DNA of 64,000 bases from Nocardia sp. BSTN01. Its GTDB lineage: Bacteria; Actinomycetota; Actinomycetes; Mycobacteriales; Mycobacteriaceae. Made by a program: the position numbers and the translations under genes. Location: positions 1 through 64,000 of the forward strand of contig NZ_JADKYP010000003.1 in NCBI RefSeq assembly GCF_015354405.1, read 5' to 3'. The notes beneath the pieces are model-generated. The model saw nothing but the letters and a program-made list of their open reading frames with translations, did not search any database and was not told where the DNA came from. Below, one piece after another: positions 16,130-25,182 of this stretch (its first letter is position 1; every line of letters begins with the position of its first letter).

Positions 16130-18199
16130 TCAGCTCTCGAACCGGGCCCAGTACCGGACTTCCCGGCACCGGCCGAGGAAGTCGGCTACCGATGCGCCCG
16201 CCGCGAGATCCATGACCCCGGCATCGAGTTCGCCGGTCAGCCCCGCGGCCGCGAACAGCCGGCCCGCGTTGCGGTGGGCGATGAATTTGCCGTGCGCGTA
16301 GGCGTCGCTGACGAAGTCGCGCGCGGGCGGCACGGTGGCCAGTTCCGCGGCCCCCGCTTCGGTCGCGAGGATCACCACCGCGTCGTAGAGCACCGACGGT
16401 CCGCCGTCGATCTTCTGGTCCGCTTCGATGCGTCCGCCGTCGCCGGTCGTGACACCACCGACTTTCGGCGCGACGACCTCGAGAATCGCCTGCTCCGCCT
16501 GTACCGCGTCGCGCACCTCGGCGAATGCCTTCGCGTCGACGCCGTCGGTGACCAGCACACCGATCTTGCGTCCCGCGACGCTGTCGGGACCGTTGCGCAC
16601 GATACTCAGAGCCGGCGAGGGCGGCAGATCGGTGATCGGCTCGCGCGCACAGCGGGCCGGCTCGGGCAGCTCCGCGAGGCCGAGGCCGTCGGCGACCGCC
16701 GTGGCCAGATCCTCGTGGACGTTGCGCAGCGCGGCGACGACCCGAGCGCGGATCTCGACTCGATCGCATTTGCTCAGCTCGAACACGAACGCGTCGACGA
16801 TGTGCTGCTGCTCGATACTCGTCTGGCTCACGAAGAACTGACGGGCCTGGCTGTAATGGTCGGCGAAACTCTCCGCCCGCAGCCGGCGTTCGGGACCCGA
16901 AATCGTCTCGGGATAGGTCGTGAATCCGCGTTCGGGATCCTCGCGCGGGCCCTTGATCTCGTCTGGCCAGGAATTGGGCTCGTAATTGGCCCGGCCCTTC
17001 GGATTGACCAGGGCCATATGGCCGTCCTGCTGGAACGTCGCGAACGGGCACTTCGGCGCGTTCACCGGCAGGTGCGTGAAGTTGGGACTGCCGAGCCGCT
17101 TGAGCTGGGTGTCGAGATACGAGAAGTTCCGGCCCTGCAGCAGTGGGTCGTTCGTGAAATCGATGCCCGGGACGATGTTCTGCGTGCAGAACGCCACCTG
17201 CTCGGTTTCGGCGAAGAAATTGTCGACGACCCGGTTCAACACCAGCTTGCCGACCGGGCGCACCGGCACTTCCTCTTCCGGAATGATCTTCGTCGGATCC
17301 AGGACGTCGAAGGCGAAGCGGTCGGCGAAGTCGTCGTCGAACAGCTGCATGCCCAGTTCCCATTCCGGATAGTCGCCGGACTGAATGGCATCCCAGAGAT
17401 CGCGACGATGGAAATCGGGATCGGCGCCGTTGATCTTCAGGGCCTCGTTCCACACCACCGACTGCAGTCCCTGCTTCGGCTTCCAATGGAATTTCACGAA
17501 CGTCGAACGGCCCTCGGCATTCACCAGCCGGAAGGTGTGGACACCGAATCCCTCCATGAACCGGAACGAGCGCGGGATGGCCCGGTCGGACATGATCCAC
17601 AGCAGCATGTGGGTCGATTCGGGAGTGAGCGAGACGAAGTCCCAGAAATTGTCGTGCGCGGTCTGGGCCTGCGGAAAACCGCGGTCGGGCTCCTGCTTGG
17701 CGGCATGGACCATATCCGGGAACTTGATGGGATCCTGGATGAAGAAGACCGGGATATTGTTTCCGACCAGATCCCAGTTACCCTCTCGCGTATACAGTTT
17801 CACCGCGAATCCGCGGACGTCGCGGGCGAGATCGAACGATCCCTTGTTCCCGGCGACCGTGGAGAACCGGACGAATGCCTCGGTCCGGCGACCGGCCTCC
17901 TGAAAGGGATCGGCCCGGGTCAGATCGGACAGCGAATCGTAGTTCTCGAAATAGCCGTGCACGCCGAAACCGCGGGCATGGACCACGCGCTCCGGAATCC
18001 GCTCGTGGTCGAAGTGGAAGATCTTCTCGCGAAAGTGGAAGTCCTCCAGCAGCGCGGGCCCGCGTTCCCCCGCCCGCAATGTGTTCTGATCGTCTCCGAC
18101 CACCACACCCTGCTGGGTGGTCAGCCGCACGTCGTCTCCGGATGCCTCCTGGTGGGTTTCGCCGCCGTTGCCCGGCCGACCTGCCACATTGTCCGTCAT
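16130..18199 (-). CDS. katE: Large-subunit monofunctional catalase (KatE/HPII type)
   Basis: The 689-residue protein is a clade 2 catalase: catalytic His74 (RVVHARGFG), Asn147 (GNWDLVGNN) and the haem-ligand Tyr361 in RNFSYLDTQ. After the catalase core, residues about 540-689 form a DJ-1/PfpI-like domain ([18 protein letters not shown]), the hallmark of HPII-size enzymes. It dismutates hydrogen peroxide in the cytoplasm. I chose ATG at 18199 with GGTCGGGAG upstream; the longer frame starts inside the promoter. A GTTT-N15-GGGTAT promoter lies 49 bases upstream, so it is probably general-stress controlled. The following epimerase gene is 3 bases away and may be read through from here. Confidence 0.93.
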   Translation of the reverse strand: MTDNVAGRPGNGGETHQEASGDDVRLTTQQGVVVGDDQNTLRAGERGPALLEDFHFREKIFHFDHERIPERVVHARGFGVHGYFENYDSLSDLTRADPFQEAGRRTEAFVRFSTVAGNKGSFDLARDVRGFAVKLYTREGNWDLVGNNIPVFFIQDPIKFPDMVHAAKQEPDRGFPQAQTAHDNFWDFVSLTPESTHMLLWIMSDRAIPRSFRFMEGFGVHTFRLVNAEGRSTFVKFHWKPKQGLQSVVWNEALKINGADPDFHRRDLWDAIQSGDYPEWELGMQLFDDDFADRFAFDVLDPTKIIPEEEVPVRPVGKLVLNRVVDNFFAETEQVAFCTQNIVPGIDFTNDPLLQGRNFSYLDTQLKRLGSPNFTHLPVNAPKCPFATFQQDGHMALVNPKGRANYEPNSWPDEIKGPREDPERGFTTYPETISGPERRLRAESFADHYSQARQFFVSQTSIEQQHIVDAFVFELSKCDRVEIRARVVAALRNVHEDLATAVADGLGLAELPEPARCAREPITDLPPSPALSIVRNGPDSVAGRKIGVLVTDGVDAKAFAEVRDAVQAEQAILEVVAPKVGGVTTGDGGRIEADQKIDGGPSVLYDAVVILATEAGAAELATVPPARDFVSDAYAHGKFIAHRNAGRLFAAAGLTGELDAGVMDLAAGASVADFLGRCREVRYWARFES

Positions 18200-18247
18200 C
18201 TCCCGACCTCCTGCCGCTGTACGCCGAACCGTTCGGTCACCGAGCCG

Positions 18248-18272
18248 ATACCCGGCCGCCACGGCGGCAAAC
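18248..18272 (-). promoter_or_regulatory. General-stress sigma (SigB/SigF-type) promoter of the catalase gene
   Basis: On the minus strand: GTTT (18272-18269), 15 bases, GGGTAT (18253-18248), followed 49 bases later by the catalase ATG. This is an exact fit to the GTTT-N15-GGGTAT form. Large catalases are classic members of this regulon in actinomycetes and Bacillus. Confidence 0.7.
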
Positions 18273-18427
18273 GTTCGTACGGCTACAGAAAGGGCCGCGA
18301 GCCGAACTCCGGCATCGAACGGTTCGACTCGCGAAATCAATCGAAACCCGTTGCGGCCCTGACTGTCCCCGATGATCTTCGTCGGCCGGCCGCCCCCGTC
18401 CCGCTACCGGCACGACGCGGTCGGCGC

Positions 18428-18673
18428 TCAGTGCGCGCCCGCTCCGGCGAGCCGCTGCGCCAGGAGTTCCTTCCCCATATCCGCGCCCTTGCGGCTGTCG
18501 GCCTGCGCCCGCCGGAAGAAGTCGGCGAGTTCGGCGTCGCCGGCTCGTTCGGCATCGCGGCTGTAGACCTCCATCCGCAGCGCGTTGCTCATACACTGTT
18601 CGGTGAACCAGACCAGGTTGTAGTCTTTGTCCAAGGTGCCCGTGAACTGCCCGGTTTCCTGTTCCTTACCCAT
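18428..18673 (-). CDS. Small ferritin-like helical protein, unknown function
   Basis: The product has 81 residues with no signal peptide. It consists of two predicted helices: TEQCMSNALRMEVYSRDAERAGD and ELADFFRRAQADSRKGADMGKELL. The E-x-x-x-x-x-A-x-x-AGD-x-E-L-A-x-F-F spacing resembles half of a ferritin-like or rubrerythrin helical bundle, which suggests a dimerising helical protein, but no metal-binding set is complete. ATG at 18673 follows GAGGAGGATC. A stress-type promoter candidate lies 45 bases upstream. It precedes the catalase gene on the same strand, which fits an oxidative or desiccation-stress role. The name is descriptive only. Confidence 0.7.
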   Translation of the reverse strand: MGKEQETGQFTGTLDKDYNLVWFTEQCMSNALRMEVYSRDAERAGDAELADFFRRAQADSRKGADMGKELLAQRLAGAGAH

Positions 18674-18717
18674 CGTGATCCTCCTCGTCGGACGCATTTC
18701 CCTCCCCATCACGCGCA

Positions 18718-18742
18718 CTACCCGAGTCGATCGCGACTATTC
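18718..18742 (-). promoter_or_regulatory. Possible general-stress sigma promoter before the ferritin-like gene
   Basis: On the minus strand: GAAT (18742-18739), 15 bases, GGGTAG (18723-18718), 45 bases upstream of the ferritin-like gene. The -35 is GAAT rather than GTTT, as at 10215-10239. Confidence 0.45.
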
Positions 18743-18832
18743 CTCGGCAGGTGACCGAAGTCCCTACCGACGGCGGACACCGGCCGATAGACAAGGCAGC
18801 AACATCGCAGGCGGCAGGGAGGCCGAGGCGCC

Positions 18833-19501
18833 ATGCCCGAGCAGACGAAGAGATCGATCATCGCGACCGCACTGTTGGCCGGCGCGGCCCTCCTGGCAAC
18901 GCCGGCGGTGGCTCCCGCCGCTCCCACCGCCCGGATGGTGGGGCCCGGCACCTCCCTCGGTCTCTGCACGATCACCGCGGCCGGGCACGACGCGGCAGGC
19001 AACGCGGTAGCCCTGACCGCCGGTCACTGCATGTTCAGCCCCGGCCAGAGCGTGGTCGCACCCGGCATCGGCAGAATCGGGCACTACGCCAGCTGGACCA
19101 CCAAATGGGCTCTGCTGCAATCGGATTCGACCAGCGACTGGGCCGTCATCGCGCTCCGGCCCGGCCTCGGCATCTCGACGGTGGCCCCGAACGGCGCGGT
19201 GATCGACCACTTCGGCGCGGCCCCCGCCCCCGGCAGCCGCATCGACAAATATGGCAGCACCACCCGGTCCACCAGCGGCCGGGTCGATTCGGTCGTCGAC
19301 AATGTGATCCACACCTCCGTTCCGGGACTGAACGGCGACAGTGGCGCCCCCGCATACCAGGGCACCGGCCTGGTGGGCATCGATTCGCAGATCAATCCCA
19401 CGACACCGGCCGGCCCGTTCTGGTTCTCCGGCATCGAGGGCGTGCTGGCCGAGATCAACTCCCGGCCCGGCATCGCCGGCTACGGCTTCCGACTCGGCTG
19501 A
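18833..19501 (+). CDS. Secreted chymotrypsin-like serine protease (S1 family)
   Basis: The 222-residue precursor starts with a Sec signal peptide: KR near the start, then a hydrophobic stretch IIATALLAGAALLA, with probable cleavage after an A-x-A near residues 27-30. The mature part has the full catalytic triad: His65 in LTAGHC, Asp102 in TSDWAVI, and Ser170 in NGDSGAPAY. Only Cys45 and Cys66 are present, giving one possible disulfide next to the active-site His. Length and motifs match the small trypsin-like proteases of nocardiae and streptomycetes that lack a pro-domain. GGGAGGCC precedes ATG 18833. It stands alone between divergent and convergent neighbours; its substrate is unknown. Confidence 0.87.
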   Translation: MPEQTKRSIIATALLAGAALLATPAVAPAAPTARMVGPGTSLGLCTITAAGHDAAGNAVALTAGHCMFSPGQSVVAPGIGRIGHYASWTTKWALLQSDSTSDWAVIALRPGLGISTVAPNGAVIDHFGAAPAPGSRIDKYGSTTRSTSGRVDSVVDNVIHTSVPGLNGDSGAPAYQGTGLVGIDSQINPTTPAGPFWFSGIEGVLAEINSRPGIAGYGFRLG

Positions 19502-19656
19502 TCCGAGATGCCGCTCAGGCAGATCACCGTCTGCCGGCCGGTCGCGATGAGGGCTCGCCGATCGTCACGGACACCGAATACCTCTAGCCTGCACACGGTC
19601 AGCGTGCGCCCCGATGTGAGGACGACCCCGACCGCCTCCAGGTATCCCGCGAATTC
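19480..19656 (-). pseudogene. 3' remnant of a PaaI-type hotdog thioesterase gene
   Basis: On the minus strand the last 58 codons of an open frame read EFAGYLEAVGVVLTSGRTLT, then VCRLEVFGVRDDRRALIATG, then RQTVICL, ending at 19480. The GRTLTVCRLEVFG...ATGRQT pattern is the final pair of beta strands of PaaI-like hotdog thioesterases. Upstream of about 19656 the frame turns into Arg/Pro-rich shadow sequence over a tRNA gene, and no start, hotdog helix or catalytic Asp is present. I read it as a decayed or truncated gene end; it overlaps the protease 3' end by 22 bases. The call rests on motif memory. Confidence 0.5.
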
Positions 19657-19730
19657 GCCACCCGCACAGCCGGTTGTCGGCCGCGGCCGACCCCCACGGC
19701 GTTCCGCATTTCCCCAGCTCCCGGGCCGAT

Positions 19731-19760
19731 TTGGGGAGCGGACCGGACATAAGCTAAAGT
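19731..19760 (+). promoter_or_regulatory. Possible tRNA-Asn promoter
   Basis: TTGGGG (19731-19736), 18 bases, TAAAGT (19755-19760), 37 bases before the mature tRNA start. TAAGCT at 19750 is an alternative -10. A near-perfect inverted repeat lies between promoter and tRNA. Confidence 0.35.
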
Positions 19761-19768
19761 TTGTGCTC

Positions 19769-19790
19769 GGCCAGCCCGCACGGGCCGGCC
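19769..19790. repeat. GC-rich hairpin just before tRNA-Asn
   Basis: Inverted repeat GGCCAGCCCG / CGGGCCGGCC with a 2-base loop and one mismatch, 7 bases before the tRNA 5' end. It may help 5' processing of the tRNA or be the old terminator of the minus-strand thioesterase remnant's former neighbourhood. Confidence 0.5.
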
Positions 19791-19797
19791 GGAGCAA

Positions 19798-19870
19798 TCC
19801 CCTATAGCTCAATTGGCAGAGCAGCCGACTGTTAATCGGCAGGTTTCTGGTTCGAGTCCAGATGGGGGAG
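19798..19870 (+). tRNA. tRNA-Asn(GTT)
   Basis: 73 nucleotides fold as a standard tRNA: acceptor stem TCCCCTA with TGGGGGA, discriminator G at 19870, D-arm AGCTCAATTGGCAGAGC, anticodon stem GCCGA/TCGGC with loop CTGTTAA, anticodon GTT at 19831-19833, and T-loop GGTTCGAGTCC. The CCA end is not encoded. Confidence 0.97.
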
Positions 19871-19876
19871 CAGAAA

Positions 19877-19917
19877 CAGCCCCTGGCCTGTGAGAATGTA
19901 TCACGGACCAGGGGCTG
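19877..19917 (+). terminator. Hairpin terminator after tRNA-Asn
   Basis: A perfect 10-base inverted repeat CAGCCCCTGG (19877-19886) / CCAGGGGCTG (19908-19917), whose inside can extend with GTGA/TCAC. It begins 7 bases after the tRNA. There is no T-tract, as is common in high-GC actinobacteria. Confidence 0.7.
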
Positions 19918-20097
19918 GATTCGTTCCATGGGCCGGTCCGCACGAACGCCGGCCACCGTGTGCTTCGGGATGTTCACGGCGGGGGCGCTCGACGGAAATT
20001 GTCGGTGGGGTCTGGCAAGGTGGTGCCGGATCGACAGTCCGGCCCGGTGTCGGGCAGGATGTACGGCGCGGACAGCTACTGGGAGGAGCCCGAAAGA

Positions 20098-20343
20098 ATG
20101 CTGCGGTTGATCATCGGCGTCGCAGCCGGTTATGTGCTGGGGGCCAAGGCGGGGCGGGCTCGCTACGAGCAGATCAGCAAGACCACCCGTGCTGTCGCCG
20201 CCAGCCCGGTCACCCGCAAGCTGGTTCAGGCCAGCCGCCAGAAGCTGTCGGATCGACTCAATACCCAGCCGCGGCTCGAACCCATGGAGCCGATCGACGA
20301 GCGCACCACTGTCCTCGTCCCCCAGGATCAGCTCCGGCGCTGA
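20098..20343 (+). CDS. Small YtxH-like membrane-associated protein
   Basis: The 81-residue protein starts LRLIIGVAAGYVLGAKAGRARYEQI, a glycine-rich short membrane or membrane-associated helix followed by a basic helix (TRKLVQASRQKLSDRL) and a hydrophilic tail. This pattern is widespread in actinobacteria and resembles the YtxH family, general-stress proteins of unknown function in Bacillus. I chose ATG at 20098 because GGGAGGAG lies about 11 bases upstream; the longer frame begins inside unrelated sequence. Its end overlaps the convergent alpha/beta hydrolase gene by 16 bases. Confidence 0.75.
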   Translation: MLRLIIGVAAGYVLGAKAGRARYEQISKTTRAVAASPVTRKLVQASRQKLSDRLNTQPRLEPMEPIDERTTVLVPQDQLRR

Positions 20344-21152
20344 GCCGCGAGCCCGGTGGCTCGCGGCCGCGCGCCCACCGCGGCGGCGATGTGCCGGGCG
20401 AGCAGGTGCGGCGCCTGGGCGTGAGCCAGATGTCCCTGCCCCGGCAGCAGGTCGATGCGGGCCTGCGGCAGTGCCTCGGCGATGCGGTCGAAGGCGGTGC
20501 CGTAGGGTTCGGCGTTCGCGTTGAGTTCGCCCAGCAGGAGGGTGACGGGAACGGTCAGGGCGCGATACCGCGGGAGGTCCACCGGGTAGGTGTCGATGGC
20601 CGCGAGTTCCGTCGGCAGTGGCGCGGCCAGCGGCCGCAGCACCGCCCATGCCGGCGATTCCCGCAGCGCGGCAACATATTCCGCGGAGAAGCCCGAGACG
20701 CCGGTGTTGACCAACCGGACGGCGGCATCCAGATCGCCGCGGTCGACGGCGGCGCGCACCGGGAGGATCGCGGCGGGGGCGAAGGGCGCCGATACCGGTT
20801 CGTAGGCGATCAGCGAGCGCAGATCCGACCGCTCACACGCCGCCTCCAGGGCGATCAGCCCGCCGTAGCTCCACCCGAACAGCTCCACCGCACCGCCGAG
20901 AGTGTCGAGGATGTGGTGCAGGTCGTCGATTTCGGTTCGTACGGAGTAGTCCGGCCCCAGCGGACCGCTCGGCACCCGCCCACGGCGATTGATCGTCACC
21001 ACCGGATTGGGCAGTCCGAGCCGCTCCACCACGGGCCGCCAGGTTGCGGCGTCGGACATGACCCCCGGAACGATCACCAGCGGCGGGCCGTCACCGTCGA
21101 CGATCTCAGCGGTCAGTTGCGTTCCGGAACGATGGAAAGACGTCGATCTCAT
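20328..21152 (-). CDS. Alpha/beta-hydrolase fold protein
   Basis: The 274-residue protein has PPLVIVPGVMSDAATWRPV (oxyanion strand-loop), the nucleophile elbow GWSYGG around residue 95, and a late GQGHLAHAQAP with the likely catalytic His. It lacks a signal peptide. Family members are esterases, lipases, haloperoxidase-like or peptide hydrolases; nothing here fixes the substrate. It is followed after 14 bases by the convergently placed dnaG end on the same strand (dnaG lies upstream in transcription), so it may be a distal gene of the dnaG transcript. Confidence 0.8.
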   Translation of the reverse strand: MRSTSFHRSGTQLTAEIVDGDGPPLVIVPGVMSDAATWRPVVERLGLPNPVVTINRRGRVPSGPLGPDYSVRTEIDDLHHILDTLGGAVELFGWSYGGLIALEAACERSDLRSLIAYEPVSAPFAPAAILPVRAAVDRGDLDAAVRLVNTGVSGFSAEYVAALRESPAWAVLRPLAAPLPTELAAIDTYPVDLPRYRALTVPVTLLLGELNANAEPYGTAFDRIAEALPQARIDLLPGQGHLAHAQAPHLLARHIAAAVGARPRATGLAAQRRS

Positions 21153-21166
21153 TCCGTGTGGAACGA

Positions 21167-23077
21167 TCAGGCCACGTTGAAATCATCCGAGTTGCCCATG
21201 GCCTGGGTGAGCAGGCTCTTGCGGTACTGCTCGAGGGCGACCAGATCGCCGAACAGGGCCATGTAGTCGTCCGGCTGTTCGGTCGACGAGACCCGCTGCA
21301 ATTTCGACTTGAGCGCGGCGACCTGACGCCCGACCCATGCCTCCTGCACTCGCGCCAGCACGCCGGAGATGAATCGGGGGATGTCGTCCATCGACTTCAC
21401 CGGGAGCGGCTCGGCGGCCAGTTCGGAGACCAGTGCGCGCAGCATCAGATCGTCGGTGTGGTCGGCGACGCGCGAAACCCATTCCGCGCCACCGAGTCCC
21501 GCCGCGGTGCCACCGGCGGCGGCCAGGGCGGCGCGCACGGCGGTGTAGGCGGGGTGGGTGAACGCTTCGGGCTCGAGGCTGTCGAAGATCGGGCCCGCGG
21601 TCGCCGGATACTGCAGGGCGGCGGCGAGCACCTGCCGCTGCGGCAGCAGGACCGGGTCACCCGGATTCGGCCGGGCGGCGGCCGACTCCGCGACCGCTGT
21701 CTCGGTGGCCGCTTCCCGGCCGGGCACACCCTTCACCGGCTTGCCGCGGCGGGCGTGATCGCCGACCCGGCGCACCACCAGCTGGATGTCGTCCCAGCCG
21801 ACCCATCCGGCGAGCTTCGTGGCATACGCCTTGCGCAGCGCGTTGTCCTTGATCTGCGCCACCACGGGAACCGCACGGCGCAGCGCCTCCACCTGCCCCT
21901 CGGGGGTGTCGAGGTTGTGGTCGGCGAGCAGACCGCGAATCACGAACTCGTACAAGGGTACTCGCCGGGCCACCAGATCGCGGACCGCTCCGTCGCCGGA
22001 ACGCTGACGCAATTCACACGGATCCTGCCCGTCGGGCGCGACCGCGATATACGTCTGCCCGGCCAGTTTCTGGTCACCGGAGAAGGCCTTCAGCGCCGCG
22101 GCCTGACCGGCGGCATCACCGTCGAAGGTGTAGATGATCTCGCCGCGCCAGAAATTGTCGTCCATCAGCAACCGGCGCAACATCGACAGGTGTTCGTCAC
22201 CGAAGGCGGTGCCACACGAGGCGACCGCGGTCGTCACACCCGCCAGGTGCATGGCCATCACATCGGTGTAGCCCTCGACCACCACCGCCTGATGGCTCTT
22301 GGCGATCTCCCGCTTGGCGTGGTCGAGACCGAACAGCACCTGGGACTTCTTGTACAGCACCGTTTCCGGCGTATTGATGTACTTGGCGGTCATCTGGTCG
22401 TCGTCGAACAGGCGCCGCGCGCCGAAACCGATGACGTCGCCGCTCAGATTCCGGATCGGCCACAGCAGCCGCCGGTGGAACCGGTCGATGGGACCGTGCC
22501 GGCCGGGCTTGGACAGCCCCGCCGCCTCCAGCTCCTTGATGTCGAAACCCTTGCGCAGCAGGTATTTCGTCAGCGTGTCCCACCCTGCCGGGGCGTAGCC
22601 GCAGCCGAACTGCCGCGCCGCGTTGGCATCGAAATTGCGGTCGGTGAGGTAGGCGCGCGCCACCTCCGCACCCGGTTCCCGCAGTTGCGCCTGATAGAAC
22701 TCGTGCGCGGCCGCGTTGGCGGCGACCAGCCGGGAGCGGGTGCCGCGGTCGCGCTGCACCGAGGTCCCGCCGCCCTCGTAGTTGATGGTGTAGCCGATCC
22801 GGTCGGCCAGCTGCTCGACCGCCTCGACGAATCCGACGTGGTCGATCTTCTGCAGGAAGGCGAACACATCGCCGCTCTCCCCGCAGCCGAAGCAGTGGAA
22901 GTGGCTGTGGTTCGGCCGCACATGGAACGACGGCGACTTCTCGTCGTGGAACGGGCACAGCCCCTTCAGCGAATCGGGACCGGCACGCTTGAGCGACACA
23001 TATTCACCGACGACATCCTCGATGCGTACGCGTTCACGTATTGCCGCGATATCGCGATCCGGAAGTCGACCTGCCAC
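21167..23077 (-). CDS. dnaG: DNA primase
   Basis: The 636-residue protein has the standard three-part DnaG layout. The N-terminal CHC2 zinc domain has Cys41, His44, Cys62 and Cys65 (CPFH...HCFGC). The Toprim core follows with VVVEGYTDVMAMH and FDGDAAGQAA (metal-binding Glu and Asp residues). The C-terminal helical region (about 450-636) binds DnaB helicase. It synthesises RNA primers at the replication fork. GTG at 23077 is the start; dgt lies 47 bases upstream on the same strand, the same dgt-dnaG pair as in mycobacteria (Rv2344c-Rv2343c). Confidence 0.97.
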   Translation of the reverse strand: MAGRLPDRDIAAIRERVRIEDVVGEYVSLKRAGPDSLKGLCPFHDEKSPSFHVRPNHSHFHCFGCGESGDVFAFLQKIDHVGFVEAVEQLADRIGYTINYEGGGTSVQRDRGTRSRLVAANAAAHEFYQAQLREPGAEVARAYLTDRNFDANAARQFGCGYAPAGWDTLTKYLLRKGFDIKELEAAGLSKPGRHGPIDRFHRRLLWPIRNLSGDVIGFGARRLFDDDQMTAKYINTPETVLYKKSQVLFGLDHAKREIAKSHQAVVVEGYTDVMAMHLAGVTTAVASCGTAFGDEHLSMLRRLLMDDNFWRGEIIYTFDGDAAGQAAALKAFSGDQKLAGQTYIAVAPDGQDPCELRQRSGDGAVRDLVARRVPLYEFVIRGLLADHNLDTPEGQVEALRRAVPVVAQIKDNALRKAYATKLAGWVGWDDIQLVVRRVGDHARRGKPVKGVPGREAATETAVAESAAARPNPGDPVLLPQRQVLAAALQYPATAGPIFDSLEPEAFTHPAYTAVRAALAAAGGTAAGLGGAEWVSRVADHTDDLMLRALVSELAAEPLPVKSMDDIPRFISGVLARVQEAWVGRQVAALKSKLQRVSSTEQPDDYMALFGDLVALEQYRKSLLTQAMGNSDDFNVA

Positions 23078-23124
23078 GGCCCGAGTCTAGCCGCGTGCCG
23101 GTCGGCCCACGCCGACGACCGGGG

Positions 23125-24387
23125 TCATCGGGCCGCGATCCGCTCCAATCTGCTCTCGGTGTAGGAGGCGATCTGGTCGACGATCACGCGTACCCGGGCG
23201 GTGTCGTCGGTGGCCGCCTCCCACCACGGGAGCAGGATCGGGTCGAGGCCCTGGGGGGCGTCGGCCAGCAGGCGGTCTGCCACGTATCGGATGCGCTCGC
23301 GCTGTTCGGCCTGGCGTTCGTGATGCCGGGGGTCGGACATCACGTATCGCAACGCGACCGTTTTCAACAGCGCGACCTCGGCGGCCACCACGGCCGGTAC
23401 CTCGAGGTCGGCGGCGTAGCGGCACAGCGACTGCCCGCTCCACGCCGCGCGGGTCGCCTCCACGGCCGCGGTCGCGAACCGGCCGACCAGATCGCTGGTC
23501 AGCCGTTTGAGGGCGACCGAAGCGCGCAGGGTGCCGTCGTAGCCGGCGGCCTCGGCGATCACCTGCAATTGCGACAGCCGTTGACCGGCCGCGATCAGAT
23601 CGTCGGCGGACAGGTCGCCGTGCCGGCGCTGGCCCAGTTCGGCGAGGGCGGCCTGTTCATCCGGATCGGCGAGCGCTCGCAGATCGATCCGGCCCGCGAT
23701 CACCCCGTCCTCCACGTCGTGCACCGAGTACGCCACGTCGTCGGACCAGTCCATGACCTGCGATTCCAGCGACTGCCGACGTTCGGGCGCCCCCTTGCGG
23801 ACCCAGTCCAGCCGGTCCAGGTCGGCGTCGTAGGCGCCGAACTTCGCACCGGAACCCGTTCTGCCCCAAGGGTATTTGACGGTGGCGTCGAGAGCGGCGC
23901 GGGTCAGGTTGAGGCCGTAACTCTCCCCCGCCGTATCGAAGACCTTCGGCTCCAACCGGGTCAGAATCCGCAGGTTCTGGGCGTTGCCCTCGAACCCGCC
24001 GTAGGCGTCGGCGAATTCGTCGAGGGCGCGTTCGCCGTTGTGACCGTAGGGCGGATGGCCGATGTCGTGGGCCAGCCCGGCCAGATCGACCAGGTCCGCA
24101 TCGCAACCCAGCCCCTCGGCGATGCTGCGCCCGATCTGGGCGACCTCCAGCGAATGGGTGAGCCGGGTGCGCGGCGTGTCACCGTCGCGCGGCCCCATCA
24201 CCTGGGTTTTGTCGGCAAGTCGCCGCAGTGCCGCCGAATGCAGCACCCGGGCCCGGTCCCGCGCGAAGTCACTGCGGCGGGCGGGCGACGGCGACCATCG
24301 CAACCCCGCCGTGGGCGAGGTCTCCGACACCATGCGCTCGTGATCGCTGTCGACATACGGGCATTCGGGCATCGCGTCGAAACTCAT
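23125..24387 (-). CDS. dgt: Deoxyguanosinetriphosphate triphosphohydrolase-like HD protein
   Basis: The 420-residue HD-domain enzyme has [18 protein letters not shown] and [16 protein letters not shown], which supply the HD metal-binding His and Asp residues, plus the C-terminal helical region typical of type-2 dGTPases. It hydrolyses dNTPs to deoxynucleosides and tripolyphosphate and so trims the dNTP pool. ATG at 24387 has only a weak ribosome site. It lies upstream of dnaG and downstream of the DUF218 gene on the same strand. Actinobacterial homologues may be regulated by other dNTPs; this is not readable here. Confidence 0.93.
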   Translation of the reverse strand: MSFDAMPECPYVDSDHERMVSETSPTAGLRWSPSPARRSDFARDRARVLHSAALRRLADKTQVMGPRDGDTPRTRLTHSLEVAQIGRSIAEGLGCDADLVDLAGLAHDIGHPPYGHNGERALDEFADAYGGFEGNAQNLRILTRLEPKVFDTAGESYGLNLTRAALDATVKYPWGRTGSGAKFGAYDADLDRLDWVRKGAPERRQSLESQVMDWSDDVAYSVHDVEDGVIAGRIDLRALADPDEQAALAELGQRRHGDLSADDLIAAGQRLSQLQVIAEAAGYDGTLRASVALKRLTSDLVGRFATAAVEATRAAWSGQSLCRYAADLEVPAVVAAEVALLKTVALRYVMSDPRHHERQAEQRERIRYVADRLLADAPQGLDPILLPWWEAATDDTARVRVIVDQIASYTESRLERIAAR

Positions 24388-24411
24388 GAGGGATACCGCC
24401 TGGTACGTTTC

Positions 24412-25104
24412 TCACTGCTCCGCGGTGTATTTGAAATCCGCGGAGAAGTGGGTGAGCTGATACCACAGCAGGGCGCCGGTTTCGCGGGCGATGCCGTGGA
24501 ATTGGGACTCCCGGGTGTAGACCGCCGGGCCGGTGCGGGTGGGCGCGGTCCACGCGTCCAGACCGGCGTCGCGGGCCATGGTGCGGGTGCGCAGCGAATG
24601 CCACGGATCGCTGACCAGCACCGCCGACGACAGATCGCGGGCCCGCATCGCGGAGGCGACCGCCTCGATACTCTGCAGCGTGTCGGATCCGGTCTCCACG
24701 GCCAGCACGCGGTCGGCGGGGACGCCTCGATTCTTCAGATAGTTCTTACCGGAGGCGGCCTCGGTGTAGTTGTCGCCCACCTGTTTGCCGCCGACCGTGA
24801 TCACCAGCGGCGCAACACCTTTGGTGTACAGGTGGTAGGCCTGGCCGAGCCGGGCCTCGAACACCGAGGACGGCGTGCCGTCGTATTGCGCGGCGCCCAG
24901 CACCACGATCGCGTCGGCACGGCTGTAGTCGTCGATCCGCGCCACCTGCCAGACCCGGAAGGCGGTACCACCGACGAGGACGACCCCGATGAGGACGGTG
25001 CCGACGATCACCCGGCGCACCCACCGCACGACCGCCGATCCGCGCGGACGGCGCGGCGCGACGGGCGGGCGGGTCGGTGCGGGATGGGTCAGGGCCGAGG
25101 GCAT
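24412..25104 (-). CDS. DUF218 (YdcF/SanA-like) membrane-anchored protein
   Basis: The 230-residue protein has one N-terminal membrane segment (RVIVGTVLIGVVLVGGTAF, residues about 30-48) and an external DUF218 domain: DAIVVLGAAQYDGTPS, HLYTKGVAPLVITVGG, ETGSDTLQSIEAV and VSDPWHSLRTRTMARDAG. SanA/YdcF relatives affect envelope integrity; some bind S-adenosylmethionine, but the activity is unproven. I used ATG at 25104; an upstream in-frame start at 25173 would add 23 unlike residues, so the start is uncertain. It lies 24 bases upstream of dgt and after the metallo-hydrolase gene. Confidence 0.8.
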   Translation of the reverse strand: MPSALTHPAPTRPPVAPRRPRGSAVVRWVRRVIVGTVLIGVVLVGGTAFRVWQVARIDDYSRADAIVVLGAAQYDGTPSSVFEARLGQAYHLYTKGVAPLVITVGGKQVGDNYTEAASGKNYLKNRGVPADRVLAVETGSDTLQSIEAVASAMRARDLSSAVLVSDPWHSLRTRTMARDAGLDAWTAPTRTGPAVYTRESQFHGIARETGALLWYQLTHFSADFKYTAEQ

Positions 25105-25182
25105 TCCCCGAGTGTGCCAGTGCTCGGTCACGCCACGATTGCGGAGCGCCGGATCGTCACGGTCGCCGGGCACCGGAACCGC

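Noticed and set aside
19480-20649. The full 389-codon minus-strand frame over the tRNA
   Set aside because: It crosses tRNA-Asn, its terminator and the YtxH-like gene; only its last 58 codons resemble a protein family.
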